NCBI GenBank assembly: GCA_028693555.1
Contig: JAQUVD010000014.1
Location: 1 to 64,000, forward strand
From: Hespellia sp.
GTDB lineage: Bacteria > Bacillota > Clostridia > Lachnospirales > Lachnospiraceae
Direction: 5' to 3'
DNA: 64,000 nt
A program made the translations under genes and the position numbers. Under the pieces are notes generated by a model. It was not told the origin of the DNA and searched no databases. It saw only the letters and a list, made by a program, of their open reading frames with translations. How positions within the stretch are numbered: position 1 is the stretch's first letter; each line of letters starts with the position of its first letter. Below, in pieces: positions 26,801 through 34,718 of the stretch.

Positions 26801-27381
26801 CGGGAACAGGACTTGGAATGTCGATCGTGAAAAATCTTGTAGATTTAATGGGTGGAAATATTGAAGTAAAAAGTAAATTGGGACAAGGAACAACGGTTCA
26901 CGTATTTATAAAATTTGAACGAATTTATGATTATGAAAAGATAGAAGAACGGCCTAAGAAAAAGACGAAGGTTTCCCTGCAGGGCAAAAAGATACTTCTC
27001 TGTGAGGATCATCCGTTAAATGCACAGATTGCTGAAAAATTGCTGGAAGGTAAGGGTTGTATTGTTACAATCGCAAGAAATGGAGAAGAAGCAGTTCGCA
27101 TGTTCCAAAAATCAGTCGAACGAGACTTTGATGCGATCTTAATGGATATTCGAATGCCGGTCATGGATGGTTTGGAAGCGTGTAGAAAAATCAGGAAGTT
27201 AAAACGTGAGGATGCCAAAGAGATACCGATTATCGCAATGACAGCAAATGCATTTGACGAAGATGTGAGAATGAGTAAAGATGCCGGAATGAATGCGCAT
27301 CTTGCAAAACCGATTGAACCGCAGAAGATGTTTGATACATTATCAGAGTACCTGAATGAAGAAGGGGGAAATGAAAGATGA
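23839..27381 (+). CDS. Cytosolic hybrid histidine kinase, REC-PAS-PAS-HisKA-HATPase-REC
   Basis: About 1180 residues with no signal peptide or membrane helix. An N-terminal receiver (~1-115, IVDDIETNREQ, LLDVIMPEMNG, IAKPT) is followed by two or three PAS-like domains (~130-235, ~270-390, ~395-520) and a further sensory region. HisKA follows with MSHDMRTPMNG (phospho-His ~806), HATPase with ILSNAIKFTPDG and GTGLGMSIVK, and a C-terminal receiver (phospho-Asp in LMDIRMP, ~1100). ATG 23839 lies 8 bases after AGAGGA and overlaps the end of the EAL/GGDEF gene by 11 bases. It may receive phosphate at the front receiver and pass it on; no final output domain is present. Confidence 0.87.
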   Translation: MKTRRKMLIVDDIETNREQLKSLFDEEFHIVMASDGAEAIAQIRKWNEEIALVLLDVIMPEMNGIEVLNWIRESEYKQIPVIAVTSDESYQLKALESGAWDFIAKPTDNSVIQARVHNVIGRYAFEREKKLAETLGFYDTLVNESDNGIYVNDAQTYELLHMNKTMLRLMGKMELDYAGKKCYEFLFGKTSPCEFCRMDVMSEDAFLERDFAYPFTNKIYCMRGKMSIWNGIRSHVEYIQDVTENRTISKENLRLKKQAEETLENYRTIVNTVPGAIALYEIEDDKIVTKYYSDGLCALSGYSREERDVYNQKDATALIYKDDVSYVLEEIKAAVEKKSNLDLIYRIQTKSGVPRCINLRATYVENPAGKVAFHAVFTDIDELKRLEEEKKEQQLRYEVALKSSGINVWEYDIVNDTLIVVSNSPRIKQNCFLIEHYIPSTIEKGYVREDSILDFYDIFKRLNAGEKEVKADIWYKTNDNLGFWCERVIYTSVFDEQGVPIKAFGAGRDVTREKEAEAKFMEEVGYREVIQNHKIAFAKLNLSKNLLVDAERDSRQPAQLPKVCTADLYFEKTCESVSGNENKTRYRNHFNRKRLLNKFSSGEYTESQKFTVIFEGNQVFWIEYSLHLIQNSENHDVIAYIISKDITEEMMMQTIMDTVTKMDYDYFVVVSGVTDSALEYAQDKKERQMDGTEPFEKKAEELVRLHVCAEDVERVVAACKIDAVMNQISDGTVYKLNYSIQEKDGSRRRKQLQFTLIDLERKAFLMSRIDVNDIYLEQKKVQEQLRSALETAKQASQVKSEFLSRMSHDMRTPMNGIIGLTNLSMNIPGLQDEMMKNLCAIEDSSKYLLSLINDVLDMSKIESNKIVLNPQVVHAGELINNTIAFVTPLAQEKGIAMKFVPIHVDLGYIRVDKMRLEQIFINILSNAIKFTPDGGKIQIEIEALKREGSMVDTRVSISDTGIGMTEEFLPKLFEPFVQEERNVSTNYTGTGLGMSIVKNLVDLMGGNIEVKSKLGQGTTVHVFIKFERIYDYEKIEERPKKKTKVSLQGKKILLCEDHPLNAQIAEKLLEGKGCIVTIARNGEEAVRMFQKSVERDFDAILMDIRMPVMDGLEACRKIRKLKREDAKEIPIIAMTANAFDEDVRMSKDAGMNAHLAKPIEPQKMFDTLSEYLNEEGGNER

Positions 27382-30300
27382 AATATGTAAAAAGACTGGT
27401 GTGTTATATTCTGATTGCCTGCATGATTGTCCAGATACCGATGACGGCAGTGGCAGCAGGGGAAGCAAAAACCGTGAAAGTTGCAGTCATCAATTACCCG
27501 AATTTTATTGAACGGAATGAAGATGACAGTGTCAGCGGTTACGCGGTAGATTATTTGAAAGAGATTGCCGGGTATACAGGATGGAATTACGAGTATATAG
27601 ATATGTCGTTCGGGGAGGCACTGCAGAAGCTTCAGGATGGTTCGGTTGATGTTGTGGCAGGCGTTCAAAAAGCTCCGGGACGTGAAGAACAGTATGATTT
27701 TTCGGAAAGCTCGATGGGCGAAAATGCGGCATTGCTTTGTGTAAAGGCATCAGACGAAAGATATGCGTATCAGGATTATGACAGTTTTTCAGGGCTTCGT
27801 GTTGGGGGAATTGCCGGTTCTGCATATGTTCCGCTTTGTGAAGCGTATATGGAAGAGAAAAATATACCGATTACGATGACGGAATTTCAGACCGATGCAC
27901 AGGCGCGTACAGCACTGCAGTCAGGGCAGGTGGACGCATTGATGATGGGGACGATTCGCTATACGTCCGATTATAAGGTAATTGCAGCGCTGAAGCCAAC
28001 CGATATGTATTTTGCATGTAATCCGCATGACCCGGAAATCAAAGCCGGAATTGATGAGGCACAGATTCAGATTCATGAAACGGATAAATATTATGAAATG
28101 TATCTGGATGAGGAATACTTTGGTGATGTGCAGAATTCTCAGGTGTTTAGCCAGTCAGAGCAGGAATATTTACAAGAGGTGGGTGAAATTAATCTAGGGT
28201 ATGCATCCATTCAGGATCCCGTGTCGTACAAGGATGCCAAAACTGGAGAATTTGCGGGGATGACACGTGCAATCTTAGACCGTATTTCAGAAATCAGTGG
28301 ATTAAAATTTAACTACATTGCTCTGCCGACCGGACCGATTGATTACGATTATCTAAGAGAGAATCATATTGGAATGGTGTCAAATGTGGAATATACGGAA
28401 ATCAACCGTCAGTCAAAAGGAATGATGCTTTCAAAGCCATACCTGAGTGCGCAGAAGGTGTTTGTGGGAAAGTCAGGGGAGGCGTTTGATAAGGATGCGC
28501 AGTATACGGTTGCAATGGCAACCGGCTCTGAGAACATAGAAAAATTTCTACAGACCAAATATCCAAACTGCAAAATTAAAGTGTATGATAGTGTCGAGAA
28601 GAGTTTTCAGGCGGTTTTAAATGGAGATGCGGATTTAGTGATGCAGAATCAGTATGTTGTGACCTATCTGCTGTCAAAACCTCAGTATGAGACTTTATCG
28701 GCATTTCCGGTGGAGGGACTAAGTGATCAGTTATGTGTGAGTTCGATTTATCTTACCGAAAAAGATGGAAGTCCGGATGCACTTCTGTTTGACCCGCGCC
28801 TGATTTCAATCATAAATAAAAGCATTGCACAGATCAGTACCGATGAAACATCAAAGATTATTGCTCAGTACACAACCGGAAAGCCATATCGTCTGAGCAC
28901 AAGTGATGTGTTATATAAGTTCCGGCTGCCATTTACGGTAATTGCGCTGCTGATCGTGATCTGTCTGGTACTGTTTGGGTGTATTCTTAGGATTCGCCAG
29001 AAAAATATGGAAAAAATGAAAGTAAAGAATCATCTTCTTGCGGATGCGGTGGAGCAGGCACAGCATGCGAATACGGCAAAGAGTCAGTTCCTTGCTCGGA
29101 TGAGTCATGAGATTCGCACACCGATGAATGCCATTGTGGGCATGACGGCACTTGCAAAGGCCAAGGTCAATGACGCAGAAAAGACAGTGGAATATCTTGA
29201 TAAAATTGATATGTCTTCCAAGGTATTATTGAATATCATCAATGATGTTCTGGATATGTCCGCAATTGAAAGTGATAAACTAAAGCTGGCTCATAATGAG
29301 TTTGATTTTAAAGAATTGATTACTTCGATTTCTGCACTTTATTATACACAGAGTAAAGAAAAAGGAATTGATTTTCGGATTGTACTGGATAATGTCACAG
29401 ATGAAACGCTGGTTGGAGACAGTTTACGGCTGAATCAGATTATCTTAAATCTGTTATCCAATGCATTAAAATTCACGTCAGCCGGAGGAAGTATTGAATT
29501 AGAAATCAATGAACGCTCCAGAAAAGAGGATAAAGCGTATCTGGAGTTTAAAGTTTCTGATACCGGATGTGGTATGGATGCCGATATGCTAAGCAGGCTG
29601 TTCCAGCCATTTGAACAGGAGAGTGCTGACACCGCACAGAAGCATGGTGGAAGTGGACTGGGGATGTCGATTACGCAGAATCTGATTACCATGATGCAGG
29701 GAACGATTCATGTTGAATCAGAAAAGAATAAGGGAACGACCTTTACGGTCAATCTTCCATTTGGAATTGGAAAAAGCAAAAGTAGTGAGACCACAGAAAA
29801 ACTCAAGTCTGTGAAGGCACTTGTGGTAGATGATGACGAAGGTACGCGTGAATATACGACCATAGTTCTTGACCGAATGAAGATTGCGCATGATCTGGCA
29901 GCCAGCGGACAAGAGGCTCTAGAAATGATTGAAAAAGCGCACGATAACGGCACCGGTTACGATGTGTGCTTTGTTGACTGGAAAATGCCGGGGATGGACG
30001 GAATTGAAGTGACCCGGAGGATTCGTCAGGTGTTTGATGAGGATACCATCATTATCATTGTATCGGCGTATGATTTGTCAGAAGTCGCGGAAGAGGCAAA
30101 AGAAGCAGGAGCAAATTATTTTGTGACAAAACCAATATTCCAATCTACTGTTTTTGACGTCCTGATGAACTTAAGTGGCGGACAACTGGCAGGACAGAAT
30201 ACCGATATGGCGACATATGACTTTGCCGGACACCGCGTATTATTAGCAGAGGACAACGCGATTAACAGAGAGATCGCAATTGATCTGCTTGGTCTGGTAA

Positions 30301-30611
30301 ATTTAGAGGTGGATGCGGTGACGAATGGGGAAGAAGCATATCAGGCATTCATGGAATCCGAGCAGGGAACATATGAAGCAATTCTGATGGATATTCAGAT
30401 GCCGATTATGGATGGTTATGAGGCAACGAAAATGATTCGAGCTTCGGAGCATGCACAGGCCGCCGATATTCCAATCTATGCGATGACCGCGAATGCATTT
30501 ACAGAAGATGTCAATGAAGCACTTAGCTGTGGCATGAATGGACATATTGCAAAACCGATCGATACAGAGATTTTATATGCAACACTTGCAAAATGCTTTG
30601 AGATGAAATAG
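27378..30611 (+). CDS. Hybrid sensor histidine kinase with two SBP domains and two receivers
   Basis: 1077 residues. Signal peptide (~1-27), two SBP_bac_3-type domains (~30-255, ~265-505), membrane helix (~515-538), HisKA with ARMSHEIRTPMNA (phospho-His ~576), HATPase with NLLSNALKFTSAGG (~692) and GSGLGMSI. Two receivers follow: the first with VVDDDEG and CFVDWKMPGMDG (~867), the second with LAEDNAINRE and LMDIQMPIMDG (~1004). It has the same plan as the first gene of the operon plus one extra receiver, so the two probably arose by duplication. Its ATGA start overlaps the preceding stop. It is the last gene before a terminator. Confidence 0.87.
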   Translation: MKYVKRLVCYILIACMIVQIPMTAVAAGEAKTVKVAVINYPNFIERNEDDSVSGYAVDYLKEIAGYTGWNYEYIDMSFGEALQKLQDGSVDVVAGVQKAPGREEQYDFSESSMGENAALLCVKASDERYAYQDYDSFSGLRVGGIAGSAYVPLCEAYMEEKNIPITMTEFQTDAQARTALQSGQVDALMMGTIRYTSDYKVIAALKPTDMYFACNPHDPEIKAGIDEAQIQIHETDKYYEMYLDEEYFGDVQNSQVFSQSEQEYLQEVGEINLGYASIQDPVSYKDAKTGEFAGMTRAILDRISEISGLKFNYIALPTGPIDYDYLRENHIGMVSNVEYTEINRQSKGMMLSKPYLSAQKVFVGKSGEAFDKDAQYTVAMATGSENIEKFLQTKYPNCKIKVYDSVEKSFQAVLNGDADLVMQNQYVVTYLLSKPQYETLSAFPVEGLSDQLCVSSIYLTEKDGSPDALLFDPRLISIINKSIAQISTDETSKIIAQYTTGKPYRLSTSDVLYKFRLPFTVIALLIVICLVLFGCILRIRQKNMEKMKVKNHLLADAVEQAQHANTAKSQFLARMSHEIRTPMNAIVGMTALAKAKVNDAEKTVEYLDKIDMSSKVLLNIINDVLDMSAIESDKLKLAHNEFDFKELITSISALYYTQSKEKGIDFRIVLDNVTDETLVGDSLRLNQIILNLLSNALKFTSAGGSIELEINERSRKEDKAYLEFKVSDTGCGMDADMLSRLFQPFEQESADTAQKHGGSGLGMSITQNLITMMQGTIHVESEKNKGTTFTVNLPFGIGKSKSSETTEKLKSVKALVVDDDEGTREYTTIVLDRMKIAHDLAASGQEALEMIEKAHDNGTGYDVCFVDWKMPGMDGIEVTRRIRQVFDEDTIIIIVSAYDLSEVAEEAKEAGANYFVTKPIFQSTVFDVLMNLSGGQLAGQNTDMATYDFAGHRVLLAEDNAINREIAIDLLGLVNLEVDAVTNGEEAYQAFMESEQGTYEAILMDIQMPIMDGYEATKMIRASEHAQAADIPIYAMTANAFTEDVNEALSCGMNGHIAKPIDTEILYATLAKCFEMK

Positions 30612-30619
30612 TGAGATTA

Positions 30620-30648
30620 AAAAAGAGCCTTTTTTCAGGCTCCTTTTT
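30620..30648 (+). terminator. Rho-independent terminator of the signalling operon
   Basis: GAGCCT (30625-30630) and AGGCTC (30637-30642) with flanking A and T runs form a stem followed by CTTTTT. It lies 8 bases after the last kinase stop codon. Confidence 0.85.
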
Positions 30649-30962
30649 GATGCTCTATGATAAAATTCACAGGCATTTCCGGGTGTAAAATCTTAAAGAT
30701 TCGATTGAAGCGGTTATGAAACCATTGATTCCGTTCTTCTTAGTTACCATTGCAATTCGTGCTAGAATCTTTGTTAAAAGCGAATTCTTTAAATAAATGG
30801 TTTTCCGTTGATATTTAAAGAAAAATTGTTGAAAAGTGCATGAGAAACTCTCTCTGAATTGCAATTTCTATAAATAAAAGAACTTGATAGCAATTTTACA
30901 GAGAAATGATAGAGGATTTTCTTTAAAAGAGAGAGTAAGATAACATATTTATATTATCTTGT
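30649..30962. other. Intergenic stretch without a supported gene
   Basis: AT-rich DNA between the signalling operon and hicAB1. A 65-codon minus-strand ORF (30667-30864) has no ribosome site and low complexity, so I do not call it. No tRNA, riboswitch or insertion-sequence end is seen. A weak hairpin (AGATAA...TTATCT) occurs near 30937-30959. Confidence 0.5.
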
Positions 30963-30993
30963 AAAAAGAATATATTTATGCTATTCTTTTTTT
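30963..30993 (+). terminator. AT-rich terminator-like hairpin
   Basis: AAAAGAATA (30964-30972) pairs with TATTCTTTT (30982-30990) and runs into TTTTTTT. It stands 32 bases before the TGGCGTATCGCCA motif and probably insulates hicAB1 from upstream transcription. Confidence 0.55.
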
Positions 30994-31024
30994 ATAAATA
31001 AGTGGTTCCTCTTATATTTAGTTC

Positions 31025-31046
31025 TGGCGTATCGCCAAATTATTCA
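31025..31046 (+). repeat. TGGCGTATCGCCA hairpin motif, third copy
   Basis: TGGCGTATCGCCA (31025-31037) followed by ATTCA (31042-31046). The same 13-mer plus ATTCA occurs at 62639-62659 and 63523-63543, each time after a terminator-like hairpin and 110-210 bases before a toxin-antitoxin gene. TGGCG and CGCCA pair as a 5-bp stem with a 3-base loop. Confidence 0.7.
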
Positions 31047-31111
31047 AACACATTTAAATTTAGGAAAATATATACCAATCTATTTAGTCAAAGCCGGAAA
31101 TTTTTTACGTA

Positions 31112-31140
31112 TTGACACGTGTGTAATTAGTGTGTATAAT
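31112..31140 (+). promoter_or_regulatory. Consensus promoter of hicAB1 with repeated operator-like spacer
   Basis: TTGACA (31112-31117), a 17-base spacer and TATAAT (31135-31140), a perfect sigma-A promoter 18 bases before hicA. The spacer carries the direct repeat GTGTGTA/GTGTGTA at an 11-base step and the palindrome ACACGTGT. This is where HicB or HicAB would be expected to bind for autorepression (inference). Confidence 0.8.
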
Positions 31141-31158
31141 TCAAGGGAGAAGATTAAT

Positions 31159-31329
31159 ATGAAACGTAGAATACTAATTCAAAAATTGCAAAGCATTGGT
31201 TTCAAACTGCAAAGAAATGGTGGGAATCATGATGTTTATACTAGGGGAAATGATAAGGAAATTATACCAAGACATAAAGAAATTGATGAAAGACTGGCAA
31301 AGGCAATTTTACATAAATGGGAATTGTAG
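31159..31329 (+). CDS. hicA: HicA-family mRNA interferase toxin
   Basis: 56 residues. Small double-stranded-RNA-binding fold of HicA: MKRRILIQKLQSIGFKLQR, then the catalytic histidine in GGNHDVY and the basic IIPRH segment. The family cuts mRNA and is neutralised by HicB encoded next to it. ATG 31159 follows GGGAGA; the longer reading from 31132 would run through the -10 box and is rejected. hicB starts 12 bases later. Confidence 0.87.
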   Translation: MKRRILIQKLQSIGFKLQRNGGNHDVYTRGNDKEIIPRHKEIDERLAKAILHKWEL

Positions 31330-31341
31330 GAGGAGAGCAAT

Positions 31342-31755
31342 ATGAAAATGGTATATCCTGTAATTTTTACACAGACAAAAGATAGAGTACTTGTAGAAGT
31401 GCCTGATATGAGTATCCTGACGGAAGGAAATGATTTGGCAGATGCAATTCTTATGGCGCGAGATGCCATTGGAGTTAAGGGAATTGCAATGGAAGATGAT
31501 GGAGAGAAACTACCAGATGCTTCAAACGTATATGCGATAGATTTAGCGGCAGGTGTATTTAAAGCAGAAGGAAAAGCAATCCTGTCTATGGTTGATGTTG
31601 ATTTTGATGAATACAGAAGACGAAATGATAATAAATCTGTCCGCAGAAACGTTACGTTGCCCAATTGGTTGAATAGGGAAGCTGAAAAGGAGAAGATTAA
31701 CGTTTCGAAAGTACTGCAAGAAGCGCTGATGTCGCGGCTGGGTGTATACAGATAA
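31342..31755 (+). CDS. hicB: HicB-family antitoxin with ribbon-helix-helix DNA-binding end
   Basis: 137 residues. The N-terminal half is the partly degraded RNase H fold of HicB (YPVIFTQTKDRVLVEVPDM, then the EGNDLADAILMARDAI helix). The C-terminal ~45 residues form a ribbon-helix-helix motif, VRRNVTLPNWLNREAEK...VLQEALM, used for autorepression. The AGGAGAG ribosome site is strong. It binds HicA and probably the promoter at 31112-31140. Confidence 0.88.
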   Translation: MKMVYPVIFTQTKDRVLVEVPDMSILTEGNDLADAILMARDAIGVKGIAMEDDGEKLPDASNVYAIDLAAGVFKAEGKAILSMVDVDFDEYRRRNDNKSVRRNVTLPNWLNREAEKEKINVSKVLQEALMSRLGVYR

Positions 31756-31823
31756 TTTTGGGGTTGTCAAAATGCTGAAAAACGATTAATCTAAAGACAG
31801 ACTTTAGGAGAAGAGGTGCAGCG

Positions 31824-32990
31824 ATGTATAATTTTGACAAGGTAGTAGATAGAAGGAACACAGGATCTTTAAAATGGGACGTGAAGGACAATGAACTTCC
31901 GATGTGGGTCGCGGACATGGATTTTGAGACTGCACCTGAGATTCTGGAGTGTATCAGGAACCGGGTATCTCACGGCATCTTCGGGTATCATATTATTACA
32001 GAGGACTGGTATGGGGCATATGTGAATTGGTGGAAGAAGATGCACCGGTTTGAAATGCAGAAGGAATGGCTTATTTTTGCAACGGGTGTGATTCCTATTT
32101 TGTCGAGTGCAGTCAGAAAGCTTACAACAGTTGGCGAAAATGTGGTGATTCAGACTCCCGTGTACAATAATTTTTTTAACTGCATCCAGAACAACGGAAG
32201 AAATGTACTGGAAAGTCCACTGATTTATGAAGAGGGAGTCTATCGGATTGATTTTGACGATTTGGAAAAGAAGCTTGCAGATGAACAGACCACACTGATG
32301 TTTTTATGTAATCCGCATAATCCGATCGGTAAGATATGGAACCGGGAAACACTGCAGAAGGTGGGCGAGCTGGCGGCGAAACATCATGTTATTGTCATTT
32401 CAGATGAGATCCACTGTGATCTTACGGCACCGGGAAAGGAATATGTTCCATTTGCTTCCGTGTCGGAAATCTGCCGTGAGAACAGCATCACCTGCATTGC
32501 ACCAACCAAAACATTTAATATTGCAGGAATCCAGAGTGCAGCGGTCGTGGTCCCGAATGAAGTGCTGAGACACAAAATGTGGAGAGCACTCAACACGGAC
32601 GAGGTGGCAGAGCCGAATACTTTTGCGATTCCAGCAGCCGTTGCAGCATTTGAAAAAGGTGGAGCATGGCTTACAGAATTGAAAAGTTATCTCCAGACCA
32701 ACAAGGAAATGGCAGAGCAGTTCCTGAAAGAAAATCTTCCAGAGCTTCGAATTGTGTCGATGGAAGCGACGTATCTCTTATGGATTGACTGCAGCAGAAT
32801 CACGAATGATTCCGGGGAGCTGGCAGAATACATCCGGGAAAAAACGGGATTGTATCTGACCAGGGGCGATGCATATGGTGAGAGCGGCAAAACATTTCTG
32901 CGATGGAATGTGGCGTGCCCCAAAGCGCTGCTTATAGATGGGCTGGCACGGATGAAAGATGGCGTGAATCAGTATAAAAACAGATTATAA
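31824..32990 (+). CDS. MalY/PatB-type PLP-dependent C-S lyase or aminotransferase
   Basis: 388 residues of fold-type I PLP enzyme. Family features: MWVADMDFETAPEI near residue 30, SDEIHCDL before the cofactor site, and the PLP lysine in APTKTFNIAG (~236). The N-terminal FDKVVDRRNTGSLKWD is typical of MalY/PatB. Members cleave cystathionine or cysteine to a thiol or H2S, pyruvate and ammonia, or act as transaminases. Nearby Rrf2/CymR, MetY and CysK suggest a role in sulfur amino acids. A second copy of this family lies at 47260. It has a GGAGAAGAGG ribosome region. Confidence 0.87.
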   Translation: MYNFDKVVDRRNTGSLKWDVKDNELPMWVADMDFETAPEILECIRNRVSHGIFGYHIITEDWYGAYVNWWKKMHRFEMQKEWLIFATGVIPILSSAVRKLTTVGENVVIQTPVYNNFFNCIQNNGRNVLESPLIYEEGVYRIDFDDLEKKLADEQTTLMFLCNPHNPIGKIWNRETLQKVGELAAKHHVIVISDEIHCDLTAPGKEYVPFASVSEICRENSITCIAPTKTFNIAGIQSAAVVVPNEVLRHKMWRALNTDEVAEPNTFAIPAAVAAFEKGGAWLTELKSYLQTNKEMAEQFLKENLPELRIVSMEATYLLWIDCSRITNDSGELAEYIREKTGLYLTRGDAYGESGKTFLRWNVACPKALLIDGLARMKDGVNQYKNRL

Positions 32991-33018
32991 TAAATGAACT
33001 ATAGAAAGGAAATATGTG

Positions 33019-33699
33019 ATGTCAGGAGTATGTTATATTATCAGCGGGGGCGATTTATATGGACCAAAGATTGAGAAGAGAGAAGAGGATTATATTATTG
33101 CAGCAGATGCAGGATATCGTCATCTGGATGAATTAAAGATAGAGTGTGATATGGTACTGGGGGATTTTGACTCGATTATGGCGGTTCCCCAGCACGAATA
33201 TCTGATGCGTCTGAATCAGGAAAAGGATGATACGGATACGCTTGCTGCGATTCGGATTGGCATGGAGAAGGGGTATCAGGAATTTCATATCTACGGAGCG
33301 ACCGGCGGGCTGCGCATTGACCATACCATGGCGAATATCCAGTGTCTTGCCTTCTTATTAGATAATGATAAGAAGGGATATCTGTATGATCATGATACAA
33401 TTATCACCATGATCCGCAATGGAAGAATGGAATTTGATGAGTCTTACCGGGGCTATGCTTCTGTTATGTCTTATTCGGAGATATCTACAAATGTGAATTT
33501 GCAGGGGTTCAAATATGAACTGGAGAATGCAACACTGATGAGTTCATTTCCGATTGGCGTCAGTAATGAATTTGCCGGTAAGCCAGGCATCATTGCAGTA
33601 AAGGACGGAACACTCTTTATTACATACGAAGATCAAACGAAATATGCGGAGCAGACGCAGGAAATGGAGCAGGAACATTCGGATGAAGATATCAACTAA
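33019..33699 (+). CDS. thiN: Thiamine pyrophosphokinase
   Basis: About 226 residues. Transfers pyrophosphate from ATP to thiamine, giving the active cofactor. Motifs: AADAGYRHLDEL, MVLGDFDS (~45), EKDDTDTLAAI (~70) and GATGGLRIDHT (~100), then the thiamine-binding C-terminal half with SSFPIGVSNEF. ATG 33019, rather than the in-frame GTG 33016, has AAAGGA 8 bases upstream. The C-terminal tail is acidic. It overlaps the following Rrf2 gene by 17 bases. Confidence 0.9.
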   Translation: MSGVCYIISGGDLYGPKIEKREEDYIIAADAGYRHLDELKIECDMVLGDFDSIMAVPQHEYLMRLNQEKDDTDTLAAIRIGMEKGYQEFHIYGATGGLRIDHTMANIQCLAFLLDNDKKGYLYDHDTIITMIRNGRMEFDESYRGYASVMSYSEISTNVNLQGFKYELENATLMSSFPIGVSNEFAGKPGIIAVKDGTLFITYEDQTKYAEQTQEMEQEHSDEDIN

Positions 33700-34102
33700 G
33701 GGAACCTATGCCATTGAGATTGTTGCGGATCTGGCAATCCATTCGGATGAGATGCATCTTGAAAGTCTGAAGAACATTGCAGCGAGAAGGCATTTTTCTG
33801 AAAAATATCTGGAACGAATCATCAAAGCACTCAAAGAGGGAGGAATCGTGCGAAGTGTGCGCGGTGCACATGGTGGCTACTCTCTGGCGAGGCAGGCAAA
33901 AGAGATGACGATTACCGAAGTGCTAAATGCAGTGGAGGGAGAACTTGCACCTGTGGCCTGTCTGACGGAGAAGACGGAATGTGGGATTGATTGTGATACG
34001 TGCCCGACAAGAGATACCTGGGGGGCGATGTGGAAAGAGATTCTGTCAGTGACGGATTCTGTAACAATTGCGGATATTGTCGGTTATAGAACAAAACTAT
34101 AA
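33683..34102 (+). CDS. Rrf2-family regulator with cysteine cluster (IscR-like)
   Basis: 139 residues. A winged helix (MKISTKGTYAIEIVADLAIH to SVRGAHGGYSLAR) is followed by ACLTEKTECGIDCDTCPTRD, a cluster of four cysteines where IscR-type proteins hold a [2Fe-2S] group. The start at 33683 overlaps the thiN stop; the longer ORF from 33644 lies inside thiN and is not used. It could sense iron-sulfur status or redox state. It is separated by a promoter from a second Rrf2 gene that lacks these cysteines. Confidence 0.83.
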   Translation: MKISTKGTYAIEIVADLAIHSDEMHLESLKNIAARRHFSEKYLERIIKALKEGGIVRSVRGAHGGYSLARQAKEMTITEVLNAVEGELAPVACLTEKTECGIDCDTCPTRDTWGAMWKEILSVTDSVTIADIVGYRTKL

Positions 34103-34123
34103 CCAACAATTGCTTTTTTCTAT

Positions 34124-34152
34124 TTTACATTTGCAATGTTTTGTATTATACT
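34124..34152 (+). promoter_or_regulatory. Promoter of the CymR-like gene
   Basis: TTTACA (34124-34129), 17-base spacer, TATACT (34147-34152), 60 bases before the start. Downstream, ACTTATAAGTTAAGT and TAGGAATTAC (about 34167-34190) could be an operator; a TAGGAATAC half-site also precedes metY, suggesting shared control. Confidence 0.6.
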
Positions 34153-34212
34153 TACGAAGTAATCACTTATAAGTTAAGTAGGAATTACAAAAAAACAGAT
34201 CGGAGGTGTCGA

Positions 34213-34653
34213 ATGAAAATATCTACAAAAGGAAGATATGGACTCAGAGCTTTGGTTGACATGGCGGCCAATACAGATGGAAAGCCGATGTCACTGACGA
34301 GTGTAGCAAAGAGACAGTGTATCTCATTGAATTATCTGGAGCAGGTATTTGGAACACTTCGTAAATCTGGAATTGTAACAAGCACGAAAGGTTCTAACGG
34401 AGGTTATCTATTGAAGAAACCGGCAACGGACATCACCGTGCGGGAAGTACTGCAGGCACTTGAGGGTGAGTTCACAATTGTTGAGCGCAGCGCAGAGGCA
34501 ATGCAGGACCCACTTCAGCAGGCAATCCAGACGCTGTTGTGGGATGAGATCGATGCAAAGGTAAACGCATTGCTGGAGATGCGGACATTAGAACAACTGG
34601 TCAATGAATATAAAAGTACGATCGATCAGGGAAATGAAATGTTTTATATTTAA
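34213..34653 (+). CDS. Rrf2-family regulator, CymR-like
   Basis: About 146 residues. Winged helix [20 protein letters not shown], recognition region [20 protein letters not shown], and a C-terminal dimerisation helix. It has no cysteine cluster, as in CymR, the repressor of cysteine metabolism that acts together with CysK. ATG 34213 follows GGAGG; the longer reading from 34141 crosses the promoter -10 and is rejected. The metY and cysK genes directly downstream strongly support the CymR assignment, though the name rests on context. Confidence 0.82.
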   Translation: MKISTKGRYGLRALVDMAANTDGKPMSLTSVAKRQCISLNYLEQVFGTLRKSGIVTSTKGSNGGYLLKKPATDITVREVLQALEGEFTIVERSAEAMQDPLQQAIQTLLWDEIDAKVNALLEMRTLEQLVNEYKSTIDQGNEMFYI

Positions 34654-34718
34654 ATTTTTTAAAATTAAAACCTACCAAAACGATAGGAATACTATTTAAC
34701 AGAAAAGAGGACAAAGTT

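Noticed and set aside
27009-27668. 219-codon minus-strand ORF
   Set aside because: Antisense to two overlapping kinase genes with intact motifs on the plus strand.
30667-30864. 65-codon minus-strand ORF in the gap before hicAB1
   Set aside because: No ribosome site or promoter, biased composition; perhaps a remnant but not supportable as a gene.
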